From Rugamonas brunnea (GTDB lineage Bacteria > Pseudomonadota > Gammaproteobacteria > Burkholderiales > Burkholderiaceae_D), in NCBI RefSeq assembly GCF_014042345.1, contig NZ_JACEZT010000014.1, positions 1 through 64,000 on the forward strand: 64,000 nucleotides of DNA. The letters run 5' to 3'. Numbering within the stretch: the stretch's first letter is position 1; each line of letters starts with the position of its first letter. The position numbers and the translations under genes are program-made. The notes under the pieces are model-generated. The model had not been told where the DNA came from. It did not search any database and worked only from the letters and a program-made list of their open reading frames with translations. Of this stretch, positions 62,501 through 64,000 are shown piece by piece.

Positions 62501-64000
62501 TCCGAACCCGGACATGGAAGCCTCGTTCAACGAGCGCGCCCGCATGTTCGCACTGCCACGCTCGTCGTGGGACGACTACAACAAGGAACTGATCTCGGCT
62601 GGCGGCGGCGTCTATCCGCGCACGCTGCGCAGCATCGAGCTGTCGCCGCAGATCCGCGCCGCGCTGGCCATCGAGGAGACGGCGCTCTCGCCTGAGGAAC
62701 TGATGCACCGCATCCTGCAGGCGCCGGTAGACCTGTTCTACAACGGCGGTATCGGCACCTACATCAAGTCCTCGGCTGAAACCCACGCCCAGGTCAAGGA
62801 CCGCGCCAACGACCATATCCGCGTGGACGGCAGCCAGCTGCGCTGCAAGGTGGTGGCCGAAGGCGGCAACCTCGGTGCGACCCAGGCTGGCCGTATCGAG
62901 TTCGCACTGGCCGGCGGCCGCATCTTCACGGACGCGATCGACAATTCGGCCGGCGTCGATTGCTCCGACCATGAAGTGAACGCCAAGATGTGGCTTGACG
63001 TGGAAATGAATGCCGGCCAGCTGGCAGAAGCGGACCGCAACCGCCTCCTGAACGACATGACGGCCGACATCGAACGCCTGGTCCTGCGCGACAACACGCT
63101 GCAAACCCATTTGCTGGTGCGCGAAGCACAGGACCAGTCGGGCGCCGCGGTGCAGGATGGCTACGCCGCCCTGATCGCCAGCCTGGAGGAAGAGGGCGCC
63201 CTGTCGCGCGAACTGGAGCAGTTGCCCACGGTGGCTGAACTGGCGCGCCGCAAGGCCGATGGCCGCGGCCTGACGACGCCGGAACTGGCGGTGGTGATCG
63301 CCAACGTCAAGAACCGCTACAAGCGCATCCTGTCGGCCCTGCCGCTGACGGAGCACAGCTGGGCCGAGTCGGTGCTGAAGCCGTACTTCCCGGCGCTGCT
63401 GGTGTCCACCCGCAGCGCGCTGGCGCACCCGCTGGCCAACGCCATCCTGGCCACCGTGCTGGCCAATGAAGCCGTCAACCGTTGCGGCCCGCTGATGCTG
63501 CGCGACCTGGCGGCCGCCCACAACGTGGACGAGGCGGACGTGATCCAGGCCTGGGGGCAGGCATGGTCGGCCCTGAGCCTGGCGTCCGTGTTCGACACGC
63601 TGGACGCTGACGCACTGAAGATTCCGCGCGTGGTCTCGATCAAGGTCGATGGCCGCACCCGCAGCCTGCAGAAGGCCGTGATCGAAGGCGTGCTGTCGGT
63701 GCCCGCCGAACAGTTGCGCGCTGCCGGCGGCCTGGCCGAGCTGACCCGCGTGTTCGCCCAGCCCGATCTGCTCAAGCAACTGATGCCAGCCGAAGGCACG
63801 GCCGATGCCGACGCCGTGCCCGGCCTGCGCCCCGCGTTCGCGCAAGCGTGGAAGGCGGTCGACGCGATCGAGGCGGTGGCCGGTTTCGTGTTCGCGGCGC
63901 TGTCGGTCAACCGGCCAGCCGGCATGGACTTGCCGGCCTTCCTGCAAGTGGGCCTGAACCTGCGCGCGCAGGCCGGCATCGACACGCTGGAGCGCGGCCT
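59541..64000 (+). CDS. gdhB: NAD-specific glutamate dehydrogenase, 180-kDa class (3' end beyond the window)
   Basis: The enzyme oxidatively deaminates glutamate to 2-oxoglutarate with NAD. The frame is open from the ATG at 59541 (GGAG at 59530-59533) to the window end, 1486 codons; full-length members have about 1600. The N-terminal ACT-like region includes LNDDMPYLVDSIVM (near 95). The catalytic domain (about 760-1260) has RGGLRWSDR, the AKGGF lysine (Lys820) and APVDLFYNGGIGTYIK. In Pseudomonas gdhB is arginine-inducible through ArgR, which fits its place directly after the ast operon. The long open frame on the opposite strand is a codon-bias shadow. Confidence 0.96.
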   Translation, partial: MKQMPQDLRKQTLDLVNASKPATDSSQVAALISAWLGSLDVEDFAGIAPDSLAPALWDGFTRASKRAAAGCQIAALRYADGRGGMATALLILNDDMPYLVDSIVMAMRHQRVAANGVLNAVLSVRRGADGVVTAVGQPGDKAESYVMCLLAEELPQAELDALLARIEMVARDAAVVHRDHAAMLEHFKAVAAEAAAVNGEEGQEVAAFLDWARTEGFEPFGYAYYQVKPGERELERDIPSRIGVLQDTSHPVYGTCLANIPGDFDTLSKRNHTLSIVKADVEGTLHRDQQLDFIGVRHVNAQGAILGEYCFVGLFTRAAKSTPLARLPFARGRIAKVLSIAGVRQEGFRAEKFVEILESLPRTEALEAEPEWLAEVCGAVVSLYKQPRTKVFARRDVYARHLNVLVYLPRERYSASVASALAKALQGSSGATHISSQTLVADGPLARVYLIAHAARYPLDLETDIQQPLLAVLDGWHDQFAALADAVFDVPMRASLRKLCATLPADYVAATAPAVAFRDLGSLLRMEDPSRVAVRIETADEATTIRLYSVDKVPALSTILPALHNAGVAIDRERAHSINVGGQRHFVSSLSVDAASAAKLAQPNVVHVAQELFTALFNNDAEDGRLNGLVIEGGLSMREVQLVRAYMSYWRQAGSRFSVRYVAECLRKQPAVVRELVQAFLQRFDPALDEARRMAAQQAMHDIKRGLPAINHADSEEILGAIIDLMLATLRTNYFQNAQKGDKIIFKFDTSNLALVPEPRPFREIFVFSRRFEGVHLRGGPVARGGLRWSDRMEDYRTEVLGLVKAQMVKNAVIVPAGAKGGFVCKQMPKDAVRETIAAEGEAVYRLFIASLLEMTDNRVLGKIVQPTDTVCYDSADPYLVVAADKGTATFSDIANSIAVQRGFWLGDAFASGGSNGYDHKKMGITAKGAFEAVKRHFYELDHDIHATATTMVGVGDMSGDVFGNGALLSRKLKLLAAFDHRHIFLDPNPDMEASFNERARMFALPRSSWDDYNKELISAGGGVYPRTLRSIELSPQIRAALAIEETALSPEELMHRILQAPVDLFYNGGIGTYIKSSAETHAQVKDRANDHIRVDGSQLRCKVVAEGGNLGATQAGRIEFALAGGRIFTDAIDNSAGVDCSDHEVNAKMWLDVEMNAGQLAEADRNRLLNDMTADIERLVLRDNTLQTHLLVREAQDQSGAAVQDGYAALIASLEEEGALSRELEQLPTVAELARRKADGRGLTTPELAVVIANVKNRYKRILSALPLTEHSWAESVLKPYFPALLVSTRSALAHPLANAILATVLANEAVNRCGPLMLRDLAAAHNVDEADVIQAWGQAWSALSLASVFDTLDADALKIPRVVSIKVDGRTRSLQKAVIEGVLSVPAEQLRAAGGLAELTRVFAQPDLLKQLMPAEGTADADAVPGLRPAFAQAWKAVDAIEAVAGFVFAALSVNRPAGMDLPAFLQVGLNLRAQAGIDTLERG

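Noticed and set aside
59517-63947. A 1476-codon open frame on the minus strand opposite gdhB
   Set aside because: It is exactly antisense to a well-supported gdhB frame and its translation is His/Arg/Gly/Gln-rich low-complexity sequence, as GC-rich codon bias produces. No domain is recognisable.

Overview
The window is a 64-kb stretch of a GC-rich, densely packed bacterial chromosome. The 5S rRNA sequence, the codon usage, the queA-tgt-yajC-secD-secF order, arginine succinyltransferase encoded by two adjacent genes and a 180-kDa-class NAD-glutamate dehydrogenase all suggest a betaproteobacterium of the order Burkholderiales, most likely Oxalobacteraceae (Massilia, Janthinobacterium or Duganella type). 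The genus is an inference from recall and was not searched. I see no phage, insertion sequence, CRISPR array, tRNA or plasmid functions.

Layout. 1-170: 5S rRNA and its terminator, the tail of an rrn operon. 0.3-5.8 kb: an envelope pair (TPR protein and YkuD-fold enzyme, both ending in a similar NTF2-like domain), a PagL-type lipid A deacylase, a 3-hydroxyisobutyrate dehydrogenase-family enzyme and an M20 amidohydrolase. 6-17.3 kb: a molybdopterin oxidoreductase, a lipoprotein metallopeptidase, two tandem long-chain acyl-CoA ligases, a lone Phd-like antitoxin, PhoD, an acyl-CoA thioesterase and an Atm1-type ABC exporter. 17.3-22 kb: glutamate/aspartate uptake by a GltP/DctA-type symporter and a GltLIJK-type ABC importer. 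22-26.4 kb: dihydroorotase, a DUF3025 protein, a Gfo/Idh/MocA oxidoreductase, an MFS transporter and an untracked 42-residue membrane peptide. 26.5-34.3 kb: recG, then queA-tgt and yajC-secD-secF.

35.4-40.1 kb is a minimal ethanolamine-use island: an AraC regulator diverges from a permease, a TorF-type outer-membrane protein and EutB-EutC. No microcompartment genes or EutA reactivase are present. 40.2-47 kb holds regulators (YafY/WYL, LuxR, HDOD, MarR), OmpW, a lipoprotein lipase-like esterase, a structured intergenic region that may encode a small RNA, and a perfect 29-bp inverted repeat that supplies the stop codon of the luxR-type gene.

47-64 kb centres on arginine catabolism: a GlxA/ArgR-like regulator, an orphan sensor kinase with two periplasmic amino-acid-binding-type domains, a porin, then astC-aruF-aruG-astD-astB and the start of gdhB, which runs off the right edge. 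Together they would take up arginine, convert it through the succinyltransferase route to glutamate and deaminate that to 2-oxoglutarate. AstE is not in the window.

Most of the window is ordinary housekeeping and catabolic chromosome. The less-explained signals are the REP-like palindromes (45.3 and 59.3 kb), the 41.65-41.76 kb hairpin cluster, the compartment-free eut operon with an outer-membrane partner, and the orphan sensor beside the ast locus.
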